From positions 97,614,355-97,678,354 of the forward strand of contig CM043943.1 in assembly GCA_014529385.2 (NCBI GenBank): a stretch of 64,000 bases of DNA, given 5' to 3'. The notes under the pieces were generated by a model. It made no database searches and had not been told where the DNA came from. It saw only the letters and a program-made list of their open reading frames with translations. This DNA comes from Adiantum capillus-veneris. Taxonomy: Eukaryota > Streptophyta > Polypodiopsida > Polypodiales > Pteridaceae. The translations under genes were made by a program, and so were the position numbers. Positions 11,349-23,347 of this stretch are shown piece after piece. Within the stretch, counting starts at the first letter, position 1; every line of letters begins with the position of its first letter.

Positions 11349-12480
11349 CTAGGTGGCATACTCCGGGACGACTCCGTGCATGGGTTGACAATTGTGTTTA
11401 TGCATAGCCGTGATTGGCTCTACCATGATATGAAGATCAATGCAATTCAAACCCATATGTTGTGCAAGAGTTGGGTCTTGAGTAATTGACTCAAGGGTTT
11501 CCGATATCGAGGTTTGCTGTTGATGTCTTCGAAAGAGCAAATCTTGTAGCTTTTGTACTCTCTCTTTGATTGTACCATTAGGGTGTTTTAGCATGCTAAT
11601 TGCTTGAGCTGTTGGTACCACTTTACACTGTTGTCCATATTTTTCTCTCCATTGGTAATCCGGTCGGCTTGGTGCTGCATGGTGTGGTGGAGTCTGTCGA
11701 GACTTACCTCGCCACTGCTTGATTGGTTTCACGGCTCGTGGAGAAGATAAGTGCTCCTTTTTCTTCCAAATCCTTTTCATGTAAGGTTCCTTGTTCGGAG
11801 ATAGTTGATTCTGTGTTCGAATCAATGGAACCTCTTCTGGTTTCTTTTGTGAAGTGTTAGGCACCTAGAGATGAATCAATTTATACTTAAGCTTTACTTT
11901 TGGTACCCAAATCTGCCTGACTCCTTGCATGCTACATGTAGCATTTGATTATTGAGGGGATGGAGAAGATTGGCTTCGTGGATTAGTCTGCTGATTTCTT
12001 CTTTTCCATTCCTCCTTGCTTGGTGCAATTGGAACAATGAGTTGCCCACTTGTAGGTGATAGCTTTACTTGATTCGTATCCCAATCTGGTACTTCTTTGT
12101 ATGTATGCATCCAGGGAATTCCAAGAATCATCGTCTCATTCATGTGTTCATCTGGCAAGCATACAAACTGATGTGGACATGAACATCCATGTACTACCAC
12201 GTTCAAGTTGACTACTCCCAATGTTGGAGTTGGATTCTTGTTGCATCCTTTGATTGTCGCTATTCTTGTGGTCAATGCTTGACTTGTTTCCTTCTTGTAT
12301 GTGGAATAAATGACTGCATTCACTCTAGCCCTTTGTCTACCAAAGCATTGGTGCTATGATTGTTGAGCTGTACTTTGATGCGCAGATCCATTCCATCTAA
12401 CAAGTTGTCATCTATTGCATCTTTAGGTAATTCCCATTGTCGATCATCTATTTCCAAAGTGTTGATGGGAATCAGTATCT
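11349..12480 (-). mobile_element. Second protease-like region after integrase, Gypsy element 2
   Basis: Continuing from the integrase C-terminus, the coding region holds a retropepsin-like pattern. First comes a strand ending ALVDKG (about 12330), in the place of the usual A-L-[VI]-D-[ST]-G active-site loop. Then comes a hydrophobic strand LGVVNLNVVVHG (about 12200), then ILGIPWM (about 12130), matching the family's ILGxPWL, then a terminal VPDW..NQVKL strand. A basic tail follows to about 11349. The element already has a normal protease between gag and RT (16760-17190), so this is an additional copy or analogue. Retropepsin resemblance is pattern-level only. Broken, a few breaks. Confidence 0.65.
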
Positions 12481-12499
12481 GTTGGTTATTGAGAGCACC

Positions 12500-14330
12500 T
12501 TTACGCTTGAGTACCCAAAGTCTAGCTTCCTCTTGGGCTTCATCAATAACATGGTGTCGCTTGATCTTCGTTTGTTTGGCTGCATGCATTCTCTCTAGCA
12601 ATTCATTGGTTAGTGGAAAATTGTATTTCTTTAAATGACATCTACTAATCCAATTAGCCATTAGTTCACCATCTAGGATGGACAATTTTACTACTCCACT
12701 TGGAGATACATCTTCAATTATAAATGGTCCGTTTCCATTTTTCTTAAACTTGGGAATGTGTTGCTTAAGGGAATAGACTAGAACTAAGTCCCCTTTTCTG
12801 TAGATTTTTGTGATTAAGTGGGAATCAAAAAATTAATTTTGTTTCCGCTCTTGTGCATAGATATGAGCTAAAGAAGTTAGCCTTGCTCGTTTAGCTTTTC
12901 CAAATCTTCAAGTCTTTCTGACAATTCATGTCCAGTCCACTCAAGATTATGTGCTATCCTTAATGTCCGTAATAGAAATTCTATTGGCAGTATGGCATCA
13001 AGACCATAAACAAGGTTAAAGGGTGTAGCATTTAGAGCTGTTTTGAATGAAACTCAATAAGCCCATAGAGAAGCATGGAGATTCATTTCCCAGTCTGTCC
13101 TTCCTGAACTAACCACTTTGGTCAGTACTAAGCTAAGAATTTTATTCGTATGCTCCGCTTGTCCGTTTGCTTGTGGGTGATATGGAGTTGATTTGTTATG
13201 GATGACCATAAACTCATTAAGCAAATACTCTACTACCTCATTGAGGAAATGAGCTCCCCGATCACTGACAATCTCTATTGGTAGGCCATATCTCGTGAAT
13301 ACATACTCATATAAGAATGCAGCAGTGGTTCTGGCATCATTCTTTTGAGTCGCTTTAGCCTCGGTCCACTTGGTCAAATAGTCCATAGCTACAATGATAT
13401 ATTGAGCTTGGGTTCTATAAGAAGGTGGTTGTATTGGTCCAACAAAATCTATACCCCATTTTGCAAAGGCTCTAGCCCCCATCATTGGTCTTAAGGGCAT
13501 GATGTCTACTCGTGTTGGCATTTTTGCTCGTTGATAAGCATTACACCTTCAAACATATTCTTCGGCATCTGCAAAAAGTGTGGGCCACCATATGCCTACC
13601 ATCAAGATTTCTCTTGCGGTGGTCTCACTAGAGAAGTGACCTCCAGCTAATCCAGCATGTGCTCATTCTATAATTGGAATGTACTCGTTTTCATTTGCAC
13701 AAAGACGCAAATGCTGATCTTGACCTCTCCGATACAATTGGTTCCCAATAAGAGCATAGTCTCTTGCTTCAGTTTCAATTGCTCTTTAACGACATTTATT
13801 CATATCCTCAGGAAATGTTCGGCTTGATAAGTAAGTAACCAGATAATTACTCCACTTACGAATAGGTGACATTTGAAACAATGTTACATGAGAAATGGGT
13901 GGTTGTTTTTGACATTGAGGGCAATCTTTTACAAAAGATCTAACATCTCTCCTCATAAGTCGGCCAAATACTCCAAGTCTCAAGATTTGTTGCATAGTTT
14001 GGTCTTCCGTAAAGTGAAGTCCTACTATGGTAACATGTACTTGACTTAGGAATTGTTCCTTTTCTTCAGGGTTAATGCATAAAAGAAATATCCCGTTCCG
14101 ATTTCTTTTATATAGCCTTCTAGCTATTAATTGATACATAGCCGATTGCTCGATTAAATCGATTGTGATAGGAAGTGGTATTTGTGAATCCACTTGAGCT
14201 ATTGTCATCAATGACACAATGTTATCCCACCATCTAGGTATCATTTTCACAGAGAATAAATAGGCATCTGGTAGATCATCGTCTACACCTTTAGGTAATT
14301 CCCCTGAAACAATCCTTGACAAATGATCTG
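12500..14330 (-). mobile_element. Integrase region of Gypsy element 2
   Basis: Zinc-finger end near 13900-13950 (SFVKDCPQCQKQ). The catalytic core is at about 13054-13500, with FVGPI, the DYLTKWTEA motif and SDRGAHF, then the HPQANGQAEHTN motif. A C-terminal module ending in a SILDGELMANWI / RCHLKKY segment is at about 12580-12690. These are the standard Ty3/Gypsy integrase landmarks. Integrase joins the cDNA to host DNA. Broken, several breaks. Confidence 0.9.
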
Positions 14331-14437
14331 CTCATTGATGTGTAGTACCTTGTTTTACAACCATAGTGAAATCAACTTCGAAGAATGATGAACCATCTCA
14401 CTGTTCTCCCTGTGTTGCATGGCTTGTTGACCAAATA

Positions 14438-14800
14438 TTACAAAGCTTGGTGGTCCACAAAGAACACAAACTTGTTGGCTAATAGGTAATGTCTATACTT
14501 TCTAATGGCATAGATCATTCCTAGTCCTTCTCTTTCGGTGGTGGTATAATTTTTTTCTGCCATGTTCAATTGTCGGCTAGCAAAAGAAATAGGAAAGTCA
14601 ATTTTCCCATCTCCTGGTTGGGCTAGTATACAACCAATAGCAAAGTTTGAAGCATCTACATTTATGTGGAATACCTTATCCCAATCTGGTGCTTTCAATA
14701 TTGGAGCTGAGGTGAGAGCTTGCTTAAGCTTCATGAAGGATTCTTCACATGTCTCGGTCCATTCAAATTGCGTAATACAAGCTACACATGGGTTTTGCAA
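14438..14800 (-). mobile_element. RNase H region of Gypsy element 2
   Basis: Gypsy-type RNase H with HINVDASNFAIG at its start and the TEREGLGMIYAIRKYRHYL and FVDHQAL segments. It directly follows the RT thumb/connection. No second (archaeal-type) RNase H, the hallmark of the Tat lineage, is visible between this and the integrase. Confidence 0.88.
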
Positions 14801-14809
14801 TTATAGCAT

Positions 14810-15560
14810 ACATGTAGACGAACCGTCGGTAATATCCACAATGTCTCATGGAGGCTTGCACCCCCTTGACTGTTGTTGGTCTAGGCAAATCAACAATGAC
14901 ATGAATCTTTTCAATATTAGTAGCTATGCCATTTTTAGACACTATATGTCCAAGAATTTTCCCTTGTCTTCCCATGAATGTGCACTTTTCAGGATTTAAG
15001 TAAATCCTATAAAGTCTACATTTCTCGAATACCTTTTTGAGGTGTTCAAAATGATTAGCTCAGATTGATGAATGTACGCATAGATCATCCATGTATACTT
15101 CTAAGAATTTCCAAAGATACTCTTTGAAATCATGGCTCATCAATCTCTGAAATGTGGCTGGAGCATTAGTTAACCCAAACGGCATAACCCGATAGCCAAA
15201 TATACCCCATTCTGTTGCAAAAGCAGTTTTATGCTGATCTTTTGGGTCAACCAAAAGTTTATTGTATCCCAAAAAGCTGTCTAAGAAGCTGTAAGCTTCT
15301 TTTCCTGTCACTCATTCTAAAACATGCTCAGTCTCTAATGGTAACTGCATTCACCTTTTTGAGATTAACACACACTCGTAATTTCCCATTCTTCTTAGGT
15401 ACTACCACAATTGGAGACACCCAATCTGTGTGTTCAATTCCGTAAATGAATTCAGCTTCCTTTAGTTTTTCAATCTCTTATTTGATCTTCCTAGCAAATG
15501 TTTCGTTATAAGTGTATGGTCTATGTCTACTTGGTTTTGCATCATCTCTCATGGGTATAG
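14810..15560 (-). mobile_element. Reverse transcriptase region of Gypsy element 2
   Basis: Contains the PKKNGKLRVCV segment near 15370-15400, the MPFGLTNAPATFQRLM segment (about 15140-15190) and the VYMDDLCVHS catalytic box (about 15070-15100). It ends with the MRHCGYYRRF region near 14840. Order and motifs are standard for Ty3/Gypsy RT. Broken, a few breaks. Confidence 0.92.
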
Positions 15561-15569
15561 TATGTTGAC

Positions 15570-16750
15570 AGATTTCTGGATCAACACCCTTGAGATCCTT
15601 GTAAGACCAAGTGAAGATATCCCGATATTCCTTTAACAAGCTCAGCAAAAGCTTTTCTTCTTCTTCTTTTGTTAGGTCGTTTGCAATGTAAGCAGGCTTA
15701 GGCTCTTCCCCTGGTTCAGCCAAGTCTACCCGTTTAGCGTTTTTAGGCCCTTCGTACAATTCACCTTGTTGCCGTAGTTCCCTAACATGTTGTTCAATTA
15801 TGATTTTCCAATCTTGGAGAGTATACTTTTTGTAATGGGATGGAACATGCATTACATCCTTACCATCCTCTTTCGTGGTTTCCATTTCGATTGTGTATAT
15901 CTCCTTTAGAGATTTTTTCAACTCTTGATATTTCTTTTTCCGCTCGACTCTGGTCATGAGTGGTTTCTTATTTTGTGATTTTTCTTGAGTACCCTTCCTT
16001 GTTTTTCTCAATGTCTGAGACATTTTTGAACTTTTGTTTGAAGGATATCTGCCAGTTATTTTGTCCTTGACACAATCATTAGCATCGATCTGCATCAGGA
16101 ATTGTGTTTTACTGGAGATTGATGGCATAGGTCGTGTTTTCACGATATCGGTGTCTCTCTTTTGTCTGTACCATTTTTGTCTTCTTGATTTCTAGTTTGG
16201 AAAGTCAAAAAACTTTTCCTCCCCTCCCCTTAAGAGTAACTGAGCTCTCGTATGCTCTTTTTCTAACCCCGAATCTTCCGAGGTAGCTGAGTGTTCATCT
16301 AACTCACCAGCTGCATCGTAATAGAGGTCAGAAAATACTTGTTGAGCTTTCATCAAGTCCTTGGTTTCCTCATCTTTGTTTTCAATGTTGAGGACTGACA
16401 TCATTTGGATGGGAATTATGTCGTAGCCATCCTCATTGCAAAATTGAGTAGGCATAGACGTATTAACACATACATCCATTGTCGCTAAAATTTGAGTCCA
16501 CATGAATGGTTCAAATAAATGCTCTGGAAAGGGTTCAGGTATGTAGGCTTCGTCTGTATAGTCCCTTTCTAGGATACAATCCTCTCGTCTTAAGCTTCCA
16601 TTTTCTGAAGTTCCGCACATCCAAATAGGAGTGTCTTTGTTTAACCAGGATAGAAGTTTAGTTTCAGGCAAAGAGACTGAATCAAACACTTGGATGGGTG
16701 TTTTCAAGACATCTCTATAAGTGTGATCTTTTAGATTAATTCTTGTTATA
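15570..16750 (-). mobile_element. Acidic linker between PR and RT, Gypsy element 2
   Basis: A long Glu/Lys-rich linker. It carries an IWMCGTSENGSLRRED segment (about 16580-16640) that is also found in element 1 and on the plus strand at 50420-50460, so it is a family-conserved part. Near the RT it carries a DIFTWSYKDLKGVDP-type segment, typical of Gypsy elements. Function of the linker is unknown. Confidence 0.75.
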
Positions 16751-16759
16751 GATCCCACC

Positions 16760-17200
16760 TACTTCAAGTAGAGATAGTTGTTTCCCCAATCTTGGATAAG
16801 TTGTACCTGTTGCATGAAAGATCTTCCCAATATGATTTCATAGTTTAGTTTTTTCCCAAAGTCTACTATGGCAAAAGTGTGTTGATATTCAATTCCACAC
16901 GAATTGACTATCACTTTTTCAAGTGGCCCTAGTGGTCTCTCAATGTGTCCGTCAGCCAATTGCAATTTCATTCACGTTTTTCTAATGGCTGGCTGTTCCC
17001 AGGATTGCCATACTGCTTTAGTGGCTATGGCTATGCTAGCTCCACTATCCAGTATTGCCATGGTTTCAATGTCATTATATTTCACTGGGAGGGTGGTGTT
17101 TCCTTCTCCCCCTTCATAATATTCTTCGACCTTGTTTATAGGAATTGATCGAATCTCTTTGTTTTCCATTTCATTTTTCAATTCTCCCAAATTCTTATAG
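16760..17200 (-). mobile_element. Protease region of Gypsy element 2
   Basis: Aspartic protease with MAILDSGASI (about 17040-17080) holding the catalytic D-[ST]-G triad, a hydrophobic IVDFGKKLNYEIILGRSF segment, and a QDWGNNYLYL end. This is the usual Gypsy retropepsin that cuts the Gag-Pol polyprotein. Confidence 0.88.
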
Positions 17201-17329
17201 ATTAACCCCGTTATCCCTACCTTCTCTAGGGTTTTCTGTAAATCATTTCATAAGTATGGCTTGAGTTTCAACAGTTCTCCCAAAGTAAGAGTGCATTGGA
17301 TGGGTGTAGACATGATCGAATGAATGTTG

Positions 17330-20300
17330 TCTACTTCTTGGTCTGTTTGGCTCTTTTTACTTGAGTGGTCTTGCACACGATGGATTCATCTTTGTTATCT
17401 CCCAAGTAAGAAGGTAATATTTCTAATGTCAATGGTTTAGATATTCCTGAAGCCTCCGATCTGCAATCCCCGTATAAGGATTGTAAATCCATGTTCATAT
17501 CAAATGGTAGGTTATCCAACAAGACTTCCTCAATAGGAGCTAACTTTAAAGTTAGACTCCCATCATTGATCTCTCTCACCTTTTCCCATAAGTGTCCTAG
17601 ACAGTCTTTCTCTACGAATGGAATTCCATTTAAAGCATCTTCACTGTCCGGCACTATAAGCTCTGGTTCATTTTTTTCAAGGTGGGGTTCTTCCACCACA
17701 TCGAATTTTGCTTTCGTTTCTTTATTGCAAGCTCTTCAGATTTTGCAATACTTCCAAGCTTGGGTTTTTGTTTATTCAACATTTCTTACGTGATTCTTAC
17801 CAAATTTTTATAAGCCTCCAGCTTTGCTGCTTCCATGTCTGGAGATGGATCTTTTTTCCTTTTTTTTTCCATGTTTGGCCTGCTTTAAGTCCTGCTTGGT
17901 AGGCTTCCAAGGCAGCATTAATAGGCTCAAAAGTTTTATCAACCAGAATGGATCCTCCAAAGTTTCCTTGAATTCACTGCCAGTTCGTTTCAACTTGTCT
18001 TGGGCTAGCATTTTTTATTTCTCTTCGTTTTCAACCCGTTGTTTTTGTTTTCTCATCTCATATCTTTTGCTTCTGCTCCTTCTGATTCTTTGAGAAGAAA
18101 CTTTCGTGGTCTCTGAATCATCAGAGGAGTTGTGTTTCTTTTTCTTTTCCTGGGCTCTAGTGATTATCTTGATTGGAACAATTGGTCCACTCTCTGATGA
18201 GCTACTAGGCATCACTTGGACTATGTTTACAACAGTTTTTCCCTTGTTCAAAGGATTCTTAGGAAAATCTTCCAAAAAGTGTCCTCCCTTTTTGCAACAT
18301 TGTATGAAATAGGCTTCAATTGGTTTAAGGTTTTTGTCAGGCTTTGGACATTCGTTCTTCCAATGGTTGTCAGCACCACAGTTATGACAGTTTCTTGTTC
18401 TGGGCTTCATCATGGGTCTTCCCATGGGAGGTCTGACACCTTGATTAGCTACATAATACATTGGTGCAAGATCTGGTGGAGCATAAGTCATGGTTTCTTC
18501 CATTGGTGGTGGATGTGGACTATACCAATCTCCTTCTACCATTACTGTAGATGGACTAGGCTCTGCATAGGGTGTAACAGACACTAATGCTTGTTCATCT
18601 ATGACTCCTTCCAAGTGTATGTACTTTATAGGCACTACATTATATCTTAGATACGGAGGTTGTTGTCCCAACATAGGTTGAGGTCTTTTCATACCCATTG
18701 GTGGTCTTTGAGCTTGGGTCATATTAGGCTGATATCTGTACATGGGTTGTCCCTGGGGCCTCATGGGCATGTACTAAACATTTCCATCATACTTTGGTCT
18801 GAAGTAGCACTCATGGGTCTCATGGTTGGTCCATTTACCCTCAATTGCACACCATTTTTGTGGCCTAAGTGGTTGTCCGTGTGGAGGCATCCCTTGTCCT
18901 GGTCCTCTCATAGGTGCTTTTTGCATATTGTTCATCATGTCTTTCATCATTTTTAGCATATCCTCTATGGCTGAGAGTGGTGCCGCAGCAGCCGTTCCCA
19001 CTTGTGCTGGTTTTGTGGATGTTGTTTTCTTGCTTTGGTTATCCTTAGGGACATCTTCTTCATTGAAGATCTTGCAATTGTCTCCTAGGTCAATCGCATC
19101 AGACACACACGCTTCTAGGGATGTATGCTTTTTACTATAGAGTATAGCATAAGTTCTTTGTTTAGCAGTTCCTCCAGAAACAAAGATACAAGTCGTTCTT
19201 CTGCAGGTATCATCTATCTTTGGGCATCTGGTAATGTATTGTTTCATTCGAGTTGCACAATCCCTAACAAACTCACTATGTTTCTCTTTAAAGCTATAGA
19301 TTTGAGCTACCGTATTATGTTTAATCCCCATTTTGGAACAAGAAGCTACAAATCCTCGAGCTAATGTGTTCAAGTCCATGATTGACCTTGGTGAAATATT
19401 TTGGAACCAAGCCAAAGATTTTCCTTCTAATGTCATTCCAAACCCCTTGAATTGACTATGGAAATCGAATATACGCTCTGCTCTTAGCACTTGCTTAAAG
19501 CTTGCTAAGTGGTCATATGGATCCCCTGATCCACTGTATTTTCTGGTCCATTTTTTAAAATTAGCTGGTGTGACACGTCTATTTGGTTCAACTCCAGGTC
19601 TTCTGGGAGTTGGTCCTGTTCCGAGTCCTTCAAACCAGTTTGTTGGAAATAATGAGTCATGTAGCCCTGGACTGGCCTTAGTGTCACCTGCTTTTCTACG
19701 TGATGAGGTGGTTTTTGGTTTCTTCACATTACTCTCAGATGATCTCTCACGGTGTTCATCCCTTGGAATTGTTTCTGGTCCTTGTCCCAATATCCAATCC
19801 CGTATGGAATACCCTTGGTATTTTGGTTTGTTATACCTCCTCATGAGTCATCATAACAAAGTTGTTGTTATAACAATCCCTAAACAGGTAGGTTGGTAGG
19901 TCTGCTGATCCCTTATCTTTGATCTTGAAGATATAGATGATCTTCATGGTCATTAATTGTCCTCGTTTGGCATAAGTAGTCCACAAAAGATCGTTTATGT
20001 TTCTATATTCTCAACAATAGACTCCGATTCTAGAATTATCCGTACTAAGCCATTTCAAAGGCTTCAAGTCTACTTGATCATAATCCCTCAAATTCCAAAG
20101 TTGGTGTTCCTTCTTTTGCTGACATATCTAGGATTATAGTATTTACTTCTAACCCCCATTTGTCTATCACGTCAGGTTTTTCAACCTGTAAAGACTGAGT
20201 TCCGTTTCGATCTATGTACATTTTTCCTTGTTTTTTTATCCTAGCCTCTTCTTCAAACTCAATATCATGGTCATCAATGCGAATAGCATACTCCTCCTTA

Positions 20301-20370
20301 GGGTCCAAGTAAACTTGGGCTCCATGACGGTTAGTCTTGTAAAAAGATAGTATATGCTTATAGTGCACTT
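17330..20370 (-). mobile_element. gag region of Gypsy element 2
   Basis: An upstream portion (about 20078-20368) precedes the main capsid-like part. The capsid part is at about 19100-19700, with YSGSGDPYDHLASF, the LEGKSLAWFQNI segment and FKEKHSEFVRDC, resembling the plant retrotransposon gag family. A Met/Pro/Gln-rich stretch follows (about 18500-18900), then a zinc-knuckle-like CHNCGADNHWKNEC (about 18350-18400), then a Lys/Ser-rich basic tail. Gag packages the RNA. Mostly open but broken in places. Confidence 0.88.
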
Positions 20371-20899
20371 TTGTTCCGGTTTTCGAGTGAGTCGAGTAAG
20401 AAGACGTTTCGGATGTTGAATCTTAAAAAGTGCCTAAGACTTCTTCAAGAATTGTGTGCAGGGAATTGCCTTGATTCACGCTTTCTTGGTAGATGCTCTA
20501 CTGGAGGTTTCTCTGAGTATGCCATGATTTCCTAGTACATGACCAGATCTAAGGTTCATATAGACTTATGAAGCTCTCGATAGAGTACTCACCTTTGGAT
20601 TGACTTGTCATCAATTTTCACTCGATTCAATTGCAACTTTCTGTCAAGCCACTGATTCCTCGTCTGCAACCTGATTCATGTACAAAATTAATCAAGTTAG
20701 CTATATTTCTATAAAGACAGTAGAGCTCTTGAGAACTCTCGTGATTGGTCTCTGTGTATCACTTCAAATTGTGCTATGGGAGTCAAAACTTGACTTCAGA
20801 TTCGACTTTAGCAAAAATCAAAGGTCTAATCTACAAGCTGTAAGCTGAGTGTATATGTACCAATTTCGATCCGATTGAACCCAAAATTGCCCTGTGGTC

Positions 20900-22000
20900 T
20901 TATATTGTGTTGGTCTATCACTGTATGAGTTCAAAAGTCATAAATGATGTCTCTGGATAGCAGAAGTAAATAATCATGATTATTTACTTTTGTCAAATTT
21001 TTACACTTTTTTGATAGGTTTGACAAGTATACAACTTGTTAGAGTCTTTGGGAAAATTTCAACAGGTTTGGGCCAATTTTGATCAAGTTTATCAAAATGT
21101 TTGATGTCCATAGACTCTGATTTCGAGAATCTGGCTTAAGTCTTACTTTTGGGATCCAAATTTCACCAAAATTGATTTGTGAGGTCTACTTGATGTGCTT
21201 GACCTTGTGGTATACTCAAATTTGCAAAAACTCATCAAGTTTTGAAGCAGATGTAAATAATCGTGATTATTTACTCCAGCTATATTTTTGCAAGTTTCTG
21301 TCCCAACTTTGACACAGATCTGTTAAATACCTTAAATTAAGGTCACTAGCCAGTTTTCATCAAGTTTGGGCAATTTTTGGTCAAATGGTCATGAGTTATC
21401 TGTCCGCAGACTAACTTTGCAATTCTAGTCACCAATTTCACTCCAGTGGTCCAAATCTTACCAAATTTGATTTGTGGGCTTATTACAACATAATGAAGCT
21501 AGCGGTATGCAGACTTGGTCAAAAAAGTTGAAAAATAGGATAGAAGTAAATAATCGCGATTATTTACTTCTGACAAATTTTTGCAAATTTTTGGTCAACT
21601 GAGCATATACACATGTTTATTACATCAACATAAGTCTATGAATCAAATTTCAACAAGTTTGAACAAATATTTCCCAAATTTATAGTCAAGATTCAAAAAG
21701 TTAGTACAAACTTTAGTTTTTACCCTGTTTTTTTCGAGTTTAGTGATCCAAATCTTTTGGGCCTTTACAAAAGTTGTTTGTACACATGCAATGAGTCAAT
21801 GGTATGAACCTTGGTCAATTTAGAGCAAAAAATTAATCATTACCATTATTAACTTTAGGCTTGAAATGAGTACTTTTTTGCAATTTTCTCAAGACAGTCT
21901 TTTTATGATGTTTTTTAAGCCAAAAATCAAGTCAAAACTTAATTTGGCCTAAAATGTCAAGCAAAAGTAAATAATTTGAGTTTTGGTCAACTTCTTGAAA
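20900..22000. repeat. Palindrome-bearing repeat array, 5' leader of Gypsy element 2
   Basis: The 22-bp palindrome with half-site GTAAATAATCG (or ...TCA) occurs at 20966-20987 (perfect), 21253-21274 (one central mismatch) and 21546-21567 (perfect). It is degenerate at about 21831-21852, and a half copy sits at 21967. Steps are 287, 293 and about 285 bp. Text between copies repeats loosely ('ccaaatttcaccaaaattg', 'tcaagtttg'). This lies between the PBS and gag. Confidence 0.87.
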
Positions 22001-22438
22001 TTTTTTACCTCAAAGTGTCTTTGAGCTTATCCACTGGTTCGGACAACTCTTAGGCTTACTCTCCAGTCGGATTGAGTGAATTTGAGTCTTTTCAAGCTAT
22101 TTCTAGCCGTAGACATGAGATTCTGCAACGTTACATAAACAACTCACAAATGATTCGTTTGGAGTGAGCAATGTTCTGAAATCCACCTCCAGCTCGGATC
22201 CTACTTCCCTACTCATAGATTCTCATGCAATGGGGTTGTGGAAAGTGTCCACAAACACTCGTTTTCTTGTGTTTTTTATATTTTTCAAAGTCTTGATCTT
22301 AAGACTTGTCTCATCTACCAATCATTCTTCAAATCCTAATCTAAATCTACAATCCTACAGTCCTAAAGGTACTTAGCAAGTACGATTACTTCCAAGCTAC
22401 CTCTACACAACAAAAGATGACAATCTTAAGCTATGCAA

Positions 22439-22456
22439 TCCCCGGCAGCGGCGCCA
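22439..22456 (-). other. Primer binding site, tRNA-Asp type
   Basis: The plus strand reads TCCCCGGCAGCGGCGCCA, one base from the plant tRNA-Asp(GTC) 3' tail TCCCCGGCAACGGCGCCA. On the element's strand it is the complementary primer site, two bases from the 5' LTR end. tRNA-Asp priming is known for Athila-like plant Gypsy elements. Confidence 0.9.
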
Positions 22457-22458
22457 AA

Positions 22459-23347
22459 TGTGGGACGGATGTTTAACCTCAGTATCCTATCTTATTGCAG
22501 TATTAGCGAGAACCACGATTAATTTGTCAAACCATGGGACGAAGCTGACTCGACTAGTGCATAGAGGCTACAAGAGGTTGTCAATCTCTCGGAAAACAAC
22601 TAACAACTCGCATCTAACTCAAGCTACACTCAAGTGACTGAAATCACCAAAATCCAATCGCTCATCAACAAGCAAATCACATCCGTTACAGCATCAAATG
22701 ACATCCAAACGTAACAAAACTTCTAGGAAAAGTTTATAAGACTAAGCACACATGCCTACGGCCTCAAACCCCACTTTAGGTCAAGACTTTTGACCTAGTC
22801 GTTTTCGACCCATAATGCATCTAAATGCTTAGCAATGATGCCCTAATACCCCTCCTATGCTTAGTTTTCGATTTAAAAGTGTAAATTCCTAGTTATGATG
22901 AAATTAAGCTACGGGTCGGTGACGCCAAAAGCTACGAAATACTATGAATGGCTTAAGTCAATGCGTAGAGATCTTACCTGCGGTTGCAATGCAACAAACA
23001 CATTCGCAATGTGACAACCGGAGAGGGGGTAGGAAGCATGAGAAGAAGAGAAGTGAGCACCATTAGCTCGCGCTGTGTATTTCTTATCCAAAAACTTATA
23101 ATAAAATTACAAAAATTGGCTTTTATAACTTAGCCAAGGTTTTTGGGTGGTCAAAACTAATAATCTGGAGTTCTACCAAAGGCTGGAATTGATTGGCTGA
23201 TACAATCTAGAAGCTTGTAGCCCCGACTCATTAATTACAAAATTTACCAAGAAAATAGGAGTTACAATATTCTCAATTTATCAAAATAATAATTGTTTTA
23301 CAAGGAGAACTCTGAAAAATGGTGTCCGCGTTAGCTTGCTGCTAACA
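22459..23347 (-). repeat. 5' LTR of Gypsy element 2
   Basis: 889 bp, direct repeat of 4510-5426. It starts TGTGGGACG and ends GCTAACA on the plus strand. It should hold the element's promoter, but I cannot point to a convincing TATA box. Confidence 0.93.

Larger units (their letters stand above)
4510..23347 (-). mobile_element. Ty3/Gypsy element 2, 18.8 kb, both LTRs present (broken)
   Basis: A structurally complete LTR element on the minus strand. LTRs are at 22459-23347 (5') and 4510-5426 (3'), beginning TG and ending CA in element orientation. A PBS matching the tRNA-Asp tail follows the 5' LTR and a purine tract precedes the 3' LTR. Flanks read CAGTG (4505-4509) and TAGTG (23348-23352), a 5-bp target duplication with one difference. 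Part order is leader with palindrome repeats, gag, PR, RT, RNase H, INT, a second protease-like region, a non-coding spacer with more palindromes, and a long late coding region. tRNA-Asp priming and coding sequence after INT are known from Athila/Tat-type elements; I see no second RNase H. The coding parts are broken, with roughly a dozen or more breaks. LTRs are about nine-tenths identical by eye, so the insertion is old. Confidence 0.92.

Noticed and set aside
9300-21852. CRISPR-like regularly spaced repeats
   Set aside because: Period of ~290 bp, spacers are themselves repetitive, eukaryotic context and no cas genes. This is a retroelement subrepeat.
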